In this document: piece by piece, positions 9,190-18,276 of the stretch
How positions within the stretch are numbered: the stretch's first letter is position 1
How the letters are laid out: each line of letters starts with the position of its first letter
Source of the DNA: Paenibacillus shirakamiensis
GTDB taxonomy: Bacteria; Bacillota; Bacilli; Paenibacillales; Paenibacillaceae
Assembly: GCF_017874255.1 (NCBI RefSeq)
Contig: NZ_JAGGLD010000007.1
Coordinates: forward strand, 1 to 64,000
Reading direction: 5' to 3'
DNA length: 64,000 nucleotides
Made by a program: the position numbers and the translations under genes
Notes under the pieces: generated by a model
Seen by the model: only the letters and a program-made list of their open reading frames with translations
What the model was told of the DNA's origin: nothing
The model's database searches: none

Positions 9190-9249
9190 AACACCCCATA
9201 ATAAAGACAGAGTATGTGAAAATTCTGCGCTTATTTTGGGGTGTTATTT
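9190..9249 (+). terminator. Candidate terminator after the BceAB-like operon
   Basis: AACACCCC (9190-9197) pairs with GGGGTGTT (9238-9245), extended by TAATAA against TTATT, and is followed by ATTTTGAT. The loop is about 25 bases, so the call is moderate. Confidence 0.5.
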
Positions 9250-9284
9250 TGATGTAGATGATATCCTAATGTACAAAATGGTCT

Positions 9285-9317
9285 AATTAAAAAAGAGTAC
9301 CCCCAAGAGTACTCTTT
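9285..9317 (-). terminator. Intrinsic terminator of the SDR gene
   Basis: AAAGAGTAC and GTACTCTTT form a perfect 9-bp stem with an 8-base loop. Read on the minus strand it is followed by TTTTTT, 23 bases after the stop of the SDR gene. Confidence 0.8.
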
Positions 9318-9339
9318 AAAAGGATATTTATGAAGCAAC

Positions 9340-10356
9340 CTAGCTCCTAATCACCGTCATGGCCGCTTCAAGTGCAATGATGACCTTGTCACACCATTGG
9401 TCGAAATCAGAGTCTTCTTTTTGAAGCTCCGGGTGGGTTAGAATGTGGTCAATCGTCTGCTTGATGCCTTGATCCAGTCGCGTGGTGGCGACAAAACCGG
9501 GTACTAGCCGTTTGAGCTTCGTATTATCAAATACAACGGAGTTGGCCTTATCCCCGATCAGTCCGCCTTGATAATCTTCTTGACTACATGCATCCAAGAA
9601 CTCCGAAGCCACATGAATGGCCTTCAACTCCACGCCCAGCGCATCGGCGATGGTCTGATAGATCTGGTTCCATGTCACCGTCTCATCCGATGTAATCTGA
9701 ACAGACTCCCCAATTGCATGAAGGTTCCCCATTAAGCCAATGAACCCCTTAGCAAAATCGTCACAGTGCGTCATCGTCCATAACGATGTACCATCCCCAT
9801 GAATAATAACCGTTTTCTGTTCCAGCATCCGTTTGGCTACCTGCCATGTACCACGGCTGCCGTGCACACCTAGTGGAATAGAGCGTTCATCATACGTATG
9901 ACTAGGTCTGACAATGGTAATCGGGAAACCCTGCTCCCTATATTGCTTCATCAGATAGTCTTCGCAAGCGATTTTGTTCCGGGAATACTCCCAGTATGGA
10001 TTCGCTAGCGGGGTTCCTTCCGTAATTCGGTAATCTGACAAAGGCTTCTGATAAGCGGAAGCGGAGCTAATGAAGATGTATTGTCTCGTCTTACCCTTAA
10101 ATAAATGATAATCTCGCTCCACATGTTCCGGCTCAAAGGCGATAAAATCCACAACTACGTCAAACGTCAAATCTTGAATAAGCTTCGCAACGCTTGCCTC
10201 ATCATGAATGTCTGCCGTTAACAGTGTGGCTCCCGCAGGTAGGGTATCGTTGTGATGTCCCCGATTCAGTAGATACAGGTCACATTCCTGCTCAAGTAAC
10301 TGTCTTGAGATGGCTGAACTGATTGTCCCTGTTCCACCAATAAATAATGCTCTCAT
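9340..10356 (-). CDS. NAD-dependent epimerase/dehydratase family protein (extended SDR)
   Basis: This 338-residue protein has a Rossmann fold with an N-terminal glycine motif (FIGGTGTISSAI, residues 5-14), a VVDFIAFEP stretch and the SDR active-site pair Y124 and K128 (YSRNK) preceded by SSASAY. It has a clear GGAGGTG site six bases before ATG. Sequence character is that of the atypical extended SDRs annotated as NAD-dependent epimerases, similar to plant CSP41-like proteins. The substrate is not evident: it is not inside a sugar-nucleotide operon, and the MFS gene upstream ends 110 bases before its start. Confidence 0.85.
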   Translation of the reverse strand: MRALFIGGTGTISSAISRQLLEQECDLYLLNRGHHNDTLPAGATLLTADIHDEASVAKLIQDLTFDVVVDFIAFEPEHVERDYHLFKGKTRQYIFISSASAYQKPLSDYRITEGTPLANPYWEYSRNKIACEDYLMKQYREQGFPITIVRPSHTYDERSIPLGVHGSRGTWQVAKRMLEQKTVIIHGDGTSLWTMTHCDDFAKGFIGLMGNLHAIGESVQITSDETVTWNQIYQTIADALGVELKAIHVASEFLDACSQEDYQGGLIGDKANSVVFDNTKLKRLVPGFVATTRLDQGIKQTIDHILTHPELQKEDSDFDQWCDKVIIALEAAMTVIRS

Positions 10357-10466
10357 CTATGCACCTCCGCTAAGTGTTCCGTAGTTTTGGTTATCTACCC
10401 ACCTTAGCATGTGTTACTTGAGATCACAATGTAACGAGCATGTAGACAGATTAATGTAGGGAGCAC

Positions 10467-11807
10467 TTAGGAAATTTTCAGCTTTCTTGCTACCAGTAAC
10501 CAGAATAGGCTTAGTGAACATAGGGCTATCAGAGCTAGTACGTACAGTACGGCCGAATAAGAGATTACTTCAATCATGGATGCTGTATACGCAATACCAA
10601 TCGACATCGCTACATTCAGCACCAAATTGTAGAAGCCTACAGCCGTTCCTGATTTATCTACAGGGATAGCGCTTACACATGTATCCAGCATAGGAGCATA
10701 CATCAGGGCAAATGATCCTGAGAACAACATCATGGAGAACACGTAGACGATCATAGAGCTGCTTCCCGTTAAAGCAGGCACGATCAGACTAGTTGCAATG
10801 GCGAGCATGGCGCATGTAACCGTTTGCCGATTGGATAGCACTTTGGCGATCTTCCCGGACATGGCCCCCACAATGACAGCCACAATATAGCCTGGCACCA
10901 TGAGCAGTGAGATTTTATCCAGCTGGAGCCCGTACATCTTCTGAAGCAAGAAAGGAAACATGAATATATAGCCCAATTGCACCGAATAAATAATGAACGC
11001 AATCGTAAGCGTGAACAAAAAGCGTTTATTTTTGAAGAACGAGCTATCAATAAATGACTTCTTACTCTTAGTGATATAGAGCAGGAACAACGCTGCCGTA
11101 ATTATAAAAATCAAGATATACAACCAGTTGAAATTCGTAAGATACAACATGACTGAGGTGGCAATCGCCGCAATGAGAAGAAGGCCAACGCCATCCACAT
11201 AACTTTTACTGGTCGACTGTTCTTTAGGCAGGTACTTCAATATAAAAGGTAATAGAATCAGTGACAATAACGGCACAAGAAACAGTATCGTCCAGTTCAG
11301 ATACGTAGAGATGTATCCGCCCGTAAGCGAACCGATGACCAGTGAAAGCGAGTAGCTGCTTGTACTATATCCTAGAAATTTCTTCTGCTCATCTTTGGGT
11401 AAATGCTTCATGACATAGATGACATATAACGTCTCCGCTGAGGCAAGCCCGGCGGTCTGAATAATCCGTGACAATAGAATGAGCGGGAAGGAATCTCGGA
11501 ATATAAATCCCATCACTGACCCGATACAAATTAGGATAATTCCCGTACTGAGCAGCTTCCGAATACTGATGGAATCCGCTAAGGAAGCGTATACAACGGC
11601 TCCAATTCCAATGATAAGCCCCGCTAAGGTAGCCTGCCAGCTCACTGTGGTTGCTGAGATTCCAAGATCATCTGCGATCGCTACAGAGATTAATTTGAAT
11701 GAATTATCAATAATTAAAGCAAAGACGAAGAATAACAAGATAATCGGTACAGCCTTCTTTACGTGATGACCCTGCGTATTGGATAAACTTTGATGTGATG
11801 TAGCCAT
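10467..11807 (-). CDS. MFS transporter, TetL/QacA-like drug:proton antiporter family
   Basis: A 446-residue polytopic membrane protein with twelve to fourteen helices. The sequence SLLMVPGYIVAVIVGAMSG and the overall pattern resemble the TetL/TetK-type DHA2 group. It starts 33 bases after the deoD stop and is likely cotranscribed with deoD, so the GntR-type operator before deoD probably controls both genes. That context raises the possibility that it moves a nucleoside or a nucleoside-like antibiotic instead of tetracycline. No substrate can be assigned from sequence. Confidence 0.85.
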   Translation of the reverse strand: MATSHQSLSNTQGHHVKKAVPIILLFFVFALIIDNSFKLISVAIADDLGISATTVSWQATLAGLIIGIGAVVYASLADSISIRKLLSTGIILICIGSVMGFIFRDSFPLILLSRIIQTAGLASAETLYVIYVMKHLPKDEQKKFLGYSTSSYSLSLVIGSLTGGYISTYLNWTILFLVPLLSLILLPFILKYLPKEQSTSKSYVDGVGLLLIAAIATSVMLYLTNFNWLYILIFIITAALFLLYITKSKKSFIDSSFFKNKRFLFTLTIAFIIYSVQLGYIFMFPFLLQKMYGLQLDKISLLMVPGYIVAVIVGAMSGKIAKVLSNRQTVTCAMLAIATSLIVPALTGSSSMIVYVFSMMLFSGSFALMYAPMLDTCVSAIPVDKSGTAVGFYNLVLNVAMSIGIAYTASMIEVISYSAVLYVLALIALCSLSLFWLLVARKLKIS

Positions 11808-11840
11808 TCAGGTTCAATCCCTTCTGTTATCCTTTGATCG

Positions 11841-12560
11841 TTAAGCAAGCTCTAGAGCAATTTCCATCATTTTAGTGAAAGCAGTTTGTCTTTCTTCAGG
11901 CGTAGTAGACTCGTGTCTAAAAATATGATCGCTAATGGTCAGGATACATAGGGCATTTACGCCTGCATGAGCTGCGTTCATATATAATCCTGCGGATTCC
12001 ATTTCTGCACATAGGACACCCATCTCGCTCCACTTTTGCAGTGCTGTAGGATCTGCGTTATAGAAAATATCACTGGAAAGAACATTACCTACGTGAACTT
12101 TTTGTCCCTTTTGATCGGCAATCTTCTTGGCTTTCTCCAACAATTCAAATGATGCGGTAATAGAGTAATGACCCGGCAAATTGTACTGGTGTCCATAGTT
12201 GGAATCTGTAGCTGAACCCATGGCGAACACGATATCATACAGGTTCAGATGATCTTGAATCGCACCCGCGGACCCAATTCGAATGAGGTTTTTCACGCCA
12301 AATACATGAATCAATTCCCATGAATATAAGCTCATACTCGGAGTTCCCATGCCCGTACCCATCACAGAAATTCTTCTGCCTTGATATGTTCCTGTATAAC
12401 CAAGCATGCCCCGAACTTTATTGAACTGGACAACATCTTCTAAGTACGTCTCAGCAATGAATTTTGCACGAAGTGGATCTCCTGGTAAAAGAATCGTCTC
12501 GGCAATTTCTGCTCCCTCTGGTTTGATGTGCGGGGTTTCTTTGTGTTGAATCTCGCTCAT
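11841..12560 (-). CDS. deoD: Purine-nucleoside phosphorylase DeoD
   Basis: This 239-residue enzyme cleaves purine (deoxy)nucleosides with phosphate to base and (deoxy)ribose 1-phosphate in the cytoplasm. All hallmarks of the hexameric DeoD family are present: GDPLR at 27-31 (phosphate binding), GTGMGTPS at 67-74, EMES at 185-188 contacting ribose, and the catalytic Asp at D210 in TISDH. Length matches the family. GGAGAG lies seven bases before ATG. It is the first gene of a likely deoD-MFS unit, downstream of a GntR/HutC regulator gene and separated from it by a terminator and an operator-like promoter region. Confidence 0.97.
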   Translation of the reverse strand: MSEIQHKETPHIKPEGAEIAETILLPGDPLRAKFIAETYLEDVVQFNKVRGMLGYTGTYQGRRISVMGTGMGTPSMSLYSWELIHVFGVKNLIRIGSAGAIQDHLNLYDIVFAMGSATDSNYGHQYNLPGHYSITASFELLEKAKKIADQKGQKVHVGNVLSSDIFYNADPTALQKWSEMGVLCAEMESAGLYMNAAHAGVNALCILTISDHIFRHESTTPEERQTAFTKMMEIALELA

Positions 12561-12577
12561 TACAATCTCTCCTTTTT

Positions 12578-12611
12578 ACAACTATATTTAGTTGTATAAT
12601 ATGTTGTCTAA
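12578..12611 (-). promoter_or_regulatory. Operator-like dyad in the deoD promoter region
   Basis: ACAACTA-TATT-TAGTTGT is a perfect 7-bp inverted repeat just before the deoD ribosome binding site, and a TTAGACAAC element sits beside it (12603-12611 on the minus strand). The GTCTAA/TTAGAC core also occurs as a palindrome at 12729-12741. A binding site for the HutC-type regulator encoded upstream is plausible; the pairing is inference. Confidence 0.5.
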
Positions 12612-12681
12612 TTGGTATATAAACAAAATAACATAATCATCCTCTTTTTATCAACCCATCTAATCCATGAAAATAAACATG

Positions 12682-12720
12682 AAAATAAAAACAGCGTAGC
12701 TTCCCGAAGGAACTACACTG
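12682..12720 (-). terminator. Intrinsic terminator of the GntR regulator gene
   Basis: On the minus strand CAGTGTAGTTCC and GGAAGCTACGCTG form a long stem with a TTCG-type loop, followed by TTTTTATTTTC. It separates the regulator gene from deoD, so deoD needs its own promoter. Confidence 0.85.
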
Positions 12721-12728
12721 CTTAGATT

Positions 12729-12741
12729 GTCTAAATTAGAC
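12729..12741. other. GTCTAA-N-TTAGAC palindrome at the end of the GntR gene
   Basis: A perfect 13-base palindrome touches the stop codon of the regulator gene. GTCTAAT also occurs in the deoD upstream region. It could be a regulator half-site pair or chance. Confidence 0.4.
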
Positions 12742-13484
12742 TATTTCGATGCATGAACTTTAAGCTGACTAAATTCTCTTGGAATATAATACTTGTTGTA
12801 CACGGCAGGGTAATCTTCTCGGATGTATACACTCTCCAGCAGTACATCACATTCCCCACTACCGACCATGGTGAACGATTGATTGGCTGCCTTCACAAAG
12901 GTTGAACGCTTAATGTCAAGTATGGCTGAATTTGCAAGTTCATACACTTTGCTCTCCAACATCTCTAATAACTGGGGTTCATTTTGTAAATCCAGCTTCA
13001 TCTCCGACACCGTCTCAATCGCCATAAATGTAAAGGAATAGCCCACCACATCACCCTTACTTTTGTAAAGACGCTCAATGGCTACTACAGCCGCAGCTTT
13101 CCTCTGAAGTACTTCCTGCGTATACTCGCTTTCGAGATCTAGTCTAAAGTGCAGTTCCACGTCATCTATAGGCTCCGTATGGCATTTGTACATGGGATTG
13201 CCGATCTTCTCCAGACCTAATGTCGCACTCTTGTTAGGATGCGCTTTCGTAATAAAATTCCCTTTGCCATGGATACTCTTCACCAGTCCATCATCTTGCA
13301 ATAGCGCCAGAGCTTGTCTCAATGTCATGCGGCTGACATCGAACAACTTGGCTAATTCTGATTCTGTAGGGAGCTGGCTATCGGAGGGAAAGACACCCTG
13401 CATGATCTGCTTGTACAATGTATCATAGACGGCGATATATAAAGGTTTTTTGCCCTTGGGCATAGGTTCGGGCCTAGTTTCCAT
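12741..13484 (-). CDS. GntR-family regulator, HutC subfamily (UTRA domain)
   Basis: This 247-residue transcription factor has an N-terminal winged helix (about 12-80; LPTESELAKLFDVSRMTLRQAL is the GntR signature region) and a C-terminal UTRA effector-binding domain (about 95-245, ending VYNKYYIPREFSQLK). The start chosen is the ATG at 13484, nine bases after AGGTG; a GTG at 13496 is in frame upstream but overlaps that site. It lies 24 bases after the YjdM gene. Position before deoD suggests control of nucleoside phosphorylase and the MFS gene, with a sugar phosphate or nucleoside-derived effector. That link is inferred from context. Confidence 0.9.
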   Translation of the reverse strand: METRPEPMPKGKKPLYIAVYDTLYKQIMQGVFPSDSQLPTESELAKLFDVSRMTLRQALALLQDDGLVKSIHGKGNFITKAHPNKSATLGLEKIGNPMYKCHTEPIDDVELHFRLDLESEYTQEVLQRKAAAVVAIERLYKSKGDVVGYSFTFMAIETVSEMKLDLQNEPQLLEMLESKVYELANSAILDIKRSTFVKAANQSFTMVGSGECDVLLESVYIREDYPAVYNKYYIPREFSQLKVHASK

Positions 13485-13508
13485 CTCGTCACACACCTAT
13501 ATTTTGAA

Positions 13509-13856
13509 TTAGATCTTTTTGACAAACTCGGATTTCAATTTCATCGCACCAAATCCATCGATCTTACAATCAATATCATGATCGCCATCCACAAGACGAA
13601 TGTTCTTCACTTTGGTACCGATCTTAATGACGGAAGAGCTGCCTTTGACCTTGAGATCCTTAATCACACTTATGGTATCGCCATCCCTTAATACGTTTCC
13701 ATTGGAATCTTTAATTATTCTAGACTCTTCAGGCTCCTCAGAACTTTGGGTCAGGCTCCATTCATGTGCACATTCAGGACAGATGAGCAGATCTCCATCT
13801 TCATATGTATATACGGAATTACATTTGGGACAATGAGGTAAAGTAGACATCAGCAT
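13509..13856 (-). CDS. yjdM: Zinc-ribbon protein YjdM/PhnA family
   Basis: A 115-residue cytoplasmic protein. It begins with a zinc ribbon of four cysteines (C9, C12, C26, C29; PHCPKCNS and ICPECAHEW) followed by the PhnA domain ([23 protein letters not shown]). Length is that of Escherichia coli YjdM, which was historically called PhnA although it is not the phosphonoacetate hydrolase. The start at 13856 has GGAG five bases upstream; a codon 18 bases earlier belongs to a longer frame without a better site. The molecular function of the family is not established. Confidence 0.92.
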   Translation of the reverse strand: MLMSTLPHCPKCNSVYTYEDGDLLICPECAHEWSLTQSSEEPEESRIIKDSNGNVLRDGDTISVIKDLKVKGSSSVIKIGTKVKNIRLVDGDHDIDCKIDGFGAMKLKSEFVKKI

Positions 13857-13962
13857 TCGTTCTCCATTTCGCATTCTATAGTTAATATGAACATTCTGGC
13901 ATAGTGTTATGATGTTGGCAAACCATGTTCTACGAAGCTTCCCTGTGCGTTACATCTTCAGG

Positions 13963-14154
13963 TTATGGCATGGGGACGAACAGATGATCCATGAAATTGT
14001 TCATCCAGATATACCCACCTATAATGGTAAGCATAAGCGCTAGGAGACTTGCTCTACGTTTAGTGAATTGAGGTATCATTCTAATGAGTGAGTACAGTAC
14101 CATAAACACAAAAAATATAACCCCTATAATTAGAAAAAGCGCGGTAATTCCCAT
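13963..14154 (-). CDS. Small membrane protein, function unknown
   Basis: A 63-residue protein with two hydrophobic helices (about 3-25 and 36-53) joined by a basic loop (QFTKRRAS). It has a strong GGAGGG site before ATG and stands alone between the YjdM gene and the divergent DUF4385 gene. I do not recognise a family. Confidence 0.7.
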   Translation of the reverse strand: MGITALFLIIGVIFFVFMVLYSLIRMIPQFTKRRASLLALMLTIIGGYIWMNNFMDHLFVPMP

Positions 14155-14320
14155 ATCGTATCCCTCCTATTCAAAAAGATGAGACGGATGCTGCGAGTTC
14201 GTTTTCATTTTAACACACATGTTTTAAATATTTTCCATTTTGTTCACGAATGCATTCACTGGGTAAATGGCAGATATATTTCAAAAAAATAGAGGCGCAA
14301 AAAATGGAGGCGCGAAAAGC

Positions 14321-14779
14321 ATGAAACCTTTTGACTATTCGCTGAATTATGCTGAACTCAATCTCCGAGACCAACCTGAGCTCTATACCATCGGCCGGGG
14401 TGAGCAAGGGGTTCTGTTAGTAGAGCCCTATAAAAGCGAGATTCTGCCTCACTGGCGTTTCAAGACCCCAGAGATTGCTAGGACCTCATCGGAAGCTATC
14501 TATCAACTCTTTCTAGACTATAAGAGCAACCATGACTTTATAGGTATAGACATGGCACGCAAATTTCTTCAAATGGGATATACGCGTGCACGAAGGTATA
14601 CGAACCACAAAGGCGGACGCAAGTACTCACCTGAAGATGGCACGATCCTTCCTTTTCAGAACGACCCCATCAAGGCTGAAGCCGCGGCAATTTTTAAAGC
14701 GAAATGGAATGAGGCCAAGACAGACCCGGATTATATTCGGATGAAGCAAGAGCACCGAATTCGGTATGAGAATGTCTAG
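14321..14779 (+). CDS. DUF4385 family protein
   Basis: The 152-residue soluble protein matches the DUF4385 family in my reading: FDYSLNY, then RGEQGVLLVEPYKSEILPHW, then RYTNHKGGRKYS. The start is the ATG with GGAGG ten bases upstream; an in-frame ATG at 14267 has no such site and adds a poorly conserved basic stretch. The gene is monocistronic. No biochemical role is known for the family. It is rich in charged and aromatic residues, without membrane segments. Confidence 0.85.
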   Translation: MKPFDYSLNYAELNLRDQPELYTIGRGEQGVLLVEPYKSEILPHWRFKTPEIARTSSEAIYQLFLDYKSNHDFIGIDMARKFLQMGYTRARRYTNHKGGRKYSPEDGTILPFQNDPIKAEAAAIFKAKWNEAKTDPDYIRMKQEHRIRYENV

Positions 14780-14831
14780 AATCAGATTACTCTTTACAAA
14801 AAAAGACTGACAAAGTTTATTCAGCATAATC

Positions 14832-14884
14832 AATTATAAAATAAAAATCACCGCCCTTCGGTACCTACCCGAAAGACGGTGATT
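14832..14884 (-). terminator. Terminator of sugar ABC operon 1
   Basis: AATCACCG and CGGTGATT close a long hairpin with an inner CTTTCGGG/CCGAAGGG stem. On the minus strand it runs into TTTTTATTTTATAA. It lies 63 bases after the last permease gene and may also stop the converging DUF4385 transcript. Confidence 0.85.
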
Positions 14885-14946
14885 ACGTTGATATGATCAG
14901 GCAAAGCCTGACTTTAATCTATATAGGTTTGCTGTAACTGTACAAT

Positions 14947-15831
14947 TTAGCCTTTCACAGCACCCATCGTAATGCCTTGCGTAAATGCTTTTTGGAAGAC
15001 TAAGAAAATTAAGATCATCGGCACCGAAGCTAGCGCAGCCCCCGCCATCATGATTCCGTAATCGGTGGTGAATTCTCCTTGTAGCGTGGCAATCCCAAGC
15101 GGCAAGGTCATCATGGACGTAGATCTTGTCATAATTAATTGGCTGAAGTAATCGTTCCAAGAACCAATGAAGGTAAAGATCGCCAATGCTCCTAAAGCCG
15201 GCGTAAGCAAAGGCAAAATAATTGTGGAGAACATGCGAACTTCGGAACAACCATCAATTCTTGAAGCTTCTAACACTTCACTTGGAATGGTCTGAGAGAA
15301 CTGCTTCATCAGGAAGACGCCAAACGGCCAACCAATCGCAGGAAGAATCAAGCCGTGATACGTATTGACCCATCCAAAGTCAGCTAACATCGTGAAGAGG
15401 GGCACGAGAATAACCTGCTTTGGAAGCGCCATGGCACCTACGAATAGACCAAATATTAATTTACGACCAGGGAAAAATTTCTTAGCTAGTACGTAGCCTG
15501 CAAGAGAAGCAACTAGACAGATTGCAATCATCTCGCCGCAGGACACAATGAAACTGTTGAGCGTCCAGCGCCAGACGGGATTCTTAAATAACTGTGTCCA
15601 ATTCTCTAATGTGGGATGCACAGGGAACCATTCCGGCGGAATAGCGGTAGCCACCGTCTGTTTCTTGAACGCACCGGTGACAATCCAGTAGAAAGGGAAC
15701 AAGAAGAATAACGTAGCTATAACAAGCAGGATGTTGGAAAGGACTTTCCCTATACTCCCCTCCTGTTTTTTTCGAATTTCTTTAGAACTTGGAAGACGTG
15801 TCTTCAAATCCGCTTGAACTGATGAACTCAT
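14947..15831 (-). CDS. Carbohydrate ABC transporter permease, MalG-like (CUT1)
   Basis: A 294-residue inner-membrane protein with six helices. The cytoplasmic EAA loop that contacts the ATPase lies at about 188-207 (EASRIDGCSEVRMFSTIILP). It ends with ITMGAVKG, a typical CUT1 C-terminus. Its start follows the MalF-like gene by 15 bases, with GGAGGA upstream. Together with that permease and the lipoprotein it makes a sugar importer. No ATPase gene is present, so it likely shares an MsmK/MsmX-type ATPase encoded elsewhere, as is usual in Bacillota. Confidence 0.93.
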   Translation of the reverse strand: MSSSVQADLKTRLPSSKEIRKKQEGSIGKVLSNILLVIATLFFLFPFYWIVTGAFKKQTVATAIPPEWFPVHPTLENWTQLFKNPVWRWTLNSFIVSCGEMIAICLVASLAGYVLAKKFFPGRKLIFGLFVGAMALPKQVILVPLFTMLADFGWVNTYHGLILPAIGWPFGVFLMKQFSQTIPSEVLEASRIDGCSEVRMFSTIILPLLTPALGALAIFTFIGSWNDYFSQLIMTRSTSMMTLPLGIATLQGEFTTDYGIMMAGAALASVPMILIFLVFQKAFTQGITMGAVKG

Positions 15832-15846
15832 AGGTTATTCCTCCTC

Positions 15847-16743
15847 CTAGTACTCCACATCGCTGCCAAAGTATTTGAATTGAATGATAGAGATTACGCC
15901 AATGACTACAGCTAGCACAATACCCATCGCAGAAGCCATCCCAAAGTTACCCAGCTTGAATGCCTGCTCATATACACCATACATTACGGTAGATGTACTA
16001 TAGAAAGGTCCCCCGGAGGTAAGCAATTGGATCAGGGCAAAGCACTGGAACGTATTGATCGTCGTGATTACGATAATATACAGGTTCGTTGGCATCAGCA
16101 TGGGCCAGATAATTTTACGGAAAATCTGCCATGAGGAAGCTCTATCAATTTGAGCTGCTTCAATATAGGAAGTCGGGATGTTACCTAGTGAAGCTACATA
16201 CAGAATGATGGGCTGTCCAACAGACGTAGTGATGAGTACAGCGATAATGGATAATAAGGCGGTATGTGTATTCCCCAGCCAAGAGATCGGTTCGGCTCCG
16301 AACAATCCCGTAATGTAGTTCAAAATGCCGTAGTTCGGATGGTAGATCCAGCCCCACACCACGGTAATACTGACTACAGAGGATACAGCAGGCAGATAAA
16401 ATACACCTCTAAAAAACGAACGAGCCAGTTCTTTCTTCTTATATATGTTCATCGCTATAAAGATAGAGAACACGATGACTATAGGCACAGTAATAATTAC
16501 AAGTAAGGTAGTATTCCAAAGCGATTTCAAGAACACCTCATCATGAAAGAGGTTAATATAGTTATCTAGACCAATGAACGTAAACTTACGTAAGGAATAA
16601 TTGAAGAAGCTGATGTAAATCCCTTTTAACATAGGGTAGGCTACGAATAATAGGAAAAATCCAAATGCCGGTAGCAAAAACAGATAGCTCATGAGCCAGT
16701 CACGTAACATTGGGGTGTTCAGCTTACGGACTCTCGTTTCCAT
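15847..16743 (-). CDS. Carbohydrate ABC transporter permease, MalF-like (CUT1)
   Basis: This 298-residue permease has six helices and the EAA loop near EAAQIDRASSWQIFRKIIWP. The start METRVRKL has GGAG nine bases upstream; the longer frame to 16788 is rejected because it would cover an intercistronic hairpin. It is the middle gene of the operon and pairs with the MalG-like protein. The specific sugar is unknown. The arrangement with YesN/YesM regulators is common for transporters of oligosaccharides from plant or mucin polymers in Paenibacillus. Confidence 0.92.
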   Translation of the reverse strand: METRVRKLNTPMLRDWLMSYLFLLPAFGFFLLFVAYPMLKGIYISFFNYSLRKFTFIGLDNYINLFHDEVFLKSLWNTTLLVIITVPIVIVFSIFIAMNIYKKKELARSFFRGVFYLPAVSSVVSITVVWGWIYHPNYGILNYITGLFGAEPISWLGNTHTALLSIIAVLITTSVGQPIILYVASLGNIPTSYIEAAQIDRASSWQIFRKIIWPMLMPTNLYIIVITTINTFQCFALIQLLTSGGPFYSTSTVMYGVYEQAFKLGNFGMASAMGIVLAVVIGVISIIQFKYFGSDVEY

Positions 16744-16778
16744 GATTGTTCTCTCCTCATTCCATCTCTTTGTTGAAA

Positions 16779-16809
16779 GGAGTAGCACACGATTGACGCG
16801 CGCTACTCC
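16779..16809 (-). other. Intercistronic hairpin between sugar-binding protein and permease genes
   Basis: GGAGTAGC and GCTACTCC form an 8-bp stem with a 15-base loop, followed on the minus strand by TTTCAA. Hairpins here commonly stabilise or attenuate transcripts so that binding protein is made in excess over permeases. Confidence 0.6.
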
Positions 16810-16885
16810 AGACTTTTATATCTAGAATCAATTTATGAAAGATAAATGCTTACTTTTAGATTTATGAGCTTGATTCAAAGGTTCG

Positions 16886-18241
16886 TTATTTTTTCAAGGC
16901 TGCTTTAGCTTTAGTAATTGCGGCATCGGCCTTCTCCGCAAATGAATCGAGCGCCTGCTTACCTGTAGCCTGACCAATCAAGACACGCTGCAATTCTGGG
17001 AACCAATAGGTACGAATCTCAGCATAGCCGTCTGCTACAGTCGGAGGATTGCCATAGAACTTACGAGCAAGTTCGGCATACGTATACTCAGGGTCATTGT
17101 AAAGGCCTGTAATGGAATTACGCGCCGACAATCCGCCGGTCTGAATCAAGTTCTTTTTACCCCACTCTGGATCATTCGCAATGAAATCAACCAGCTTTTT
17201 AGATGCGGCAATTTTATCTTGGTCTCCGTTATTAAAGACGGCCATGCCGCCAAGGTAAGGCTCAAGCTTCGGTGCTGCTCCATCAATCGTTGGGAATGGA
17301 ACCAGCACGTCATCGAACTTCGCTTTTTTCAGCGTGGCGTTCTGAGCTTTAAGCACTGGAGAATAGTTCAATGTAACAGCAAGCTTACCTTGCAAGAACA
17401 AGTCATTCACATCCGCGCCTGTCAGGGATTCGGCACCAGATACGACTAATTTGTCTTTCACGCCTTGAGCAATCCAGTCTAGCGCTGCGCCAGCTTTATC
17501 TGTATTGATAGCGACTTTGGAGTAATCATCATTGAAGAATGAAGAGTTACTTAAGTTAGCGATATACGCACGCGTTCCTTGGTCTCCGCCTTGGCTCTTC
17601 GCGAAGAATCCGGAAGGAATGACATCCGGTGCTTTTTCTTTTACAGCTTCAAGTGCTTTCTTATATTCATCAAATGTCCACGTACGGTCCGGTTTGTTCA
17701 GCGGAAGCAAATCCAGTGCACCAATCTTCTCAAAGATCGTCTTATTAATACCCATCATGAATGGCGCTGTGTTAATTGGATACATATACACTTGATCGCC
17801 CACCATCGACTGCTTCATCAGTGCAGGGGAGACATCCTTTTTCACTTCGTCAGTAATCATATCGTTCAGGGGTGCAAGTAAATCTTTTTTACCCCAATCT
17901 AGAATTCGTCCAGGCGCGTCATAGATGACATCCGGGGCTGTATTCGATGCAATCGCCACGTTGAGCTTTTCAGGTCCAGCTTCATAAGTAAGCATTTCAA
18001 GATTGACTTTAATATCTGGGTTTTTCTTATTGAATGCAGCAATAAGTTGTTTCTCATATTTCCCTACTTCACCATCTAACGCTTGGAAGCTCGGAAAATT
18101 CCACCATGTAATTTCGACAGGTTTCGCTTTTCCGGATTCACTTGCCTTAGGGGTATCGGTGGTTGATCCACAGGCTACCAATTGCGTACTAATTAGGGTA
18201 ACGCCTAGCAACGTCATACATCCTTTTTTGAAAATGTTCAT
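16886..18241 (-). CDS. Extracellular sugar-binding lipoprotein of ABC system 1
   Basis: A 451-residue family 1 solute-binding protein. A lipoprotein signal peptide ends at the lipobox LVAC with C24 as the lipidated residue. The mature N-terminus VEITWWNFPSF and the motif IKVNLEMLTYEAG are typical of CUT1 binding proteins. It is anchored on the outer face of the membrane and delivers sugar to the two permeases. It is the first gene of the operon, divergent from the YesN-like regulator, with a promoter and a cre-like site upstream. Confidence 0.94.
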   Translation of the reverse strand: MNIFKKGCMTLLGVTLISTQLVACGSTTDTPKASESGKAKPVEITWWNFPSFQALDGEVGKYEKQLIAAFNKKNPDIKVNLEMLTYEAGPEKLNVAIASNTAPDVIYDAPGRILDWGKKDLLAPLNDMITDEVKKDVSPALMKQSMVGDQVYMYPINTAPFMMGINKTIFEKIGALDLLPLNKPDRTWTFDEYKKALEAVKEKAPDVIPSGFFAKSQGGDQGTRAYIANLSNSSFFNDDYSKVAINTDKAGAALDWIAQGVKDKLVVSGAESLTGADVNDLFLQGKLAVTLNYSPVLKAQNATLKKAKFDDVLVPFPTIDGAAPKLEPYLGGMAVFNNGDQDKIAASKKLVDFIANDPEWGKKNLIQTGGLSARNSITGLYNDPEYTYAELARKFYGNPPTVADGYAEIRTYWFPELQRVLIGQATGKQALDSFAEKADAAITKAKAALKK

Positions 18242-18276
18242 GTCTTTCCCCCTAGAATGATTGAATTTTCTATTTT

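Noticed and set aside
10467..11807. Tetracycline resistance gene
   Set aside because: The MFS fold resembles TetL-type proteins, but the family covers many substrates and the gene is coupled to deoD.
12741..13496. GTG start at 13496 for the GntR gene
   Set aside because: The AGGTG ribosome site lies at that codon and is properly spaced for the ATG at 13484.
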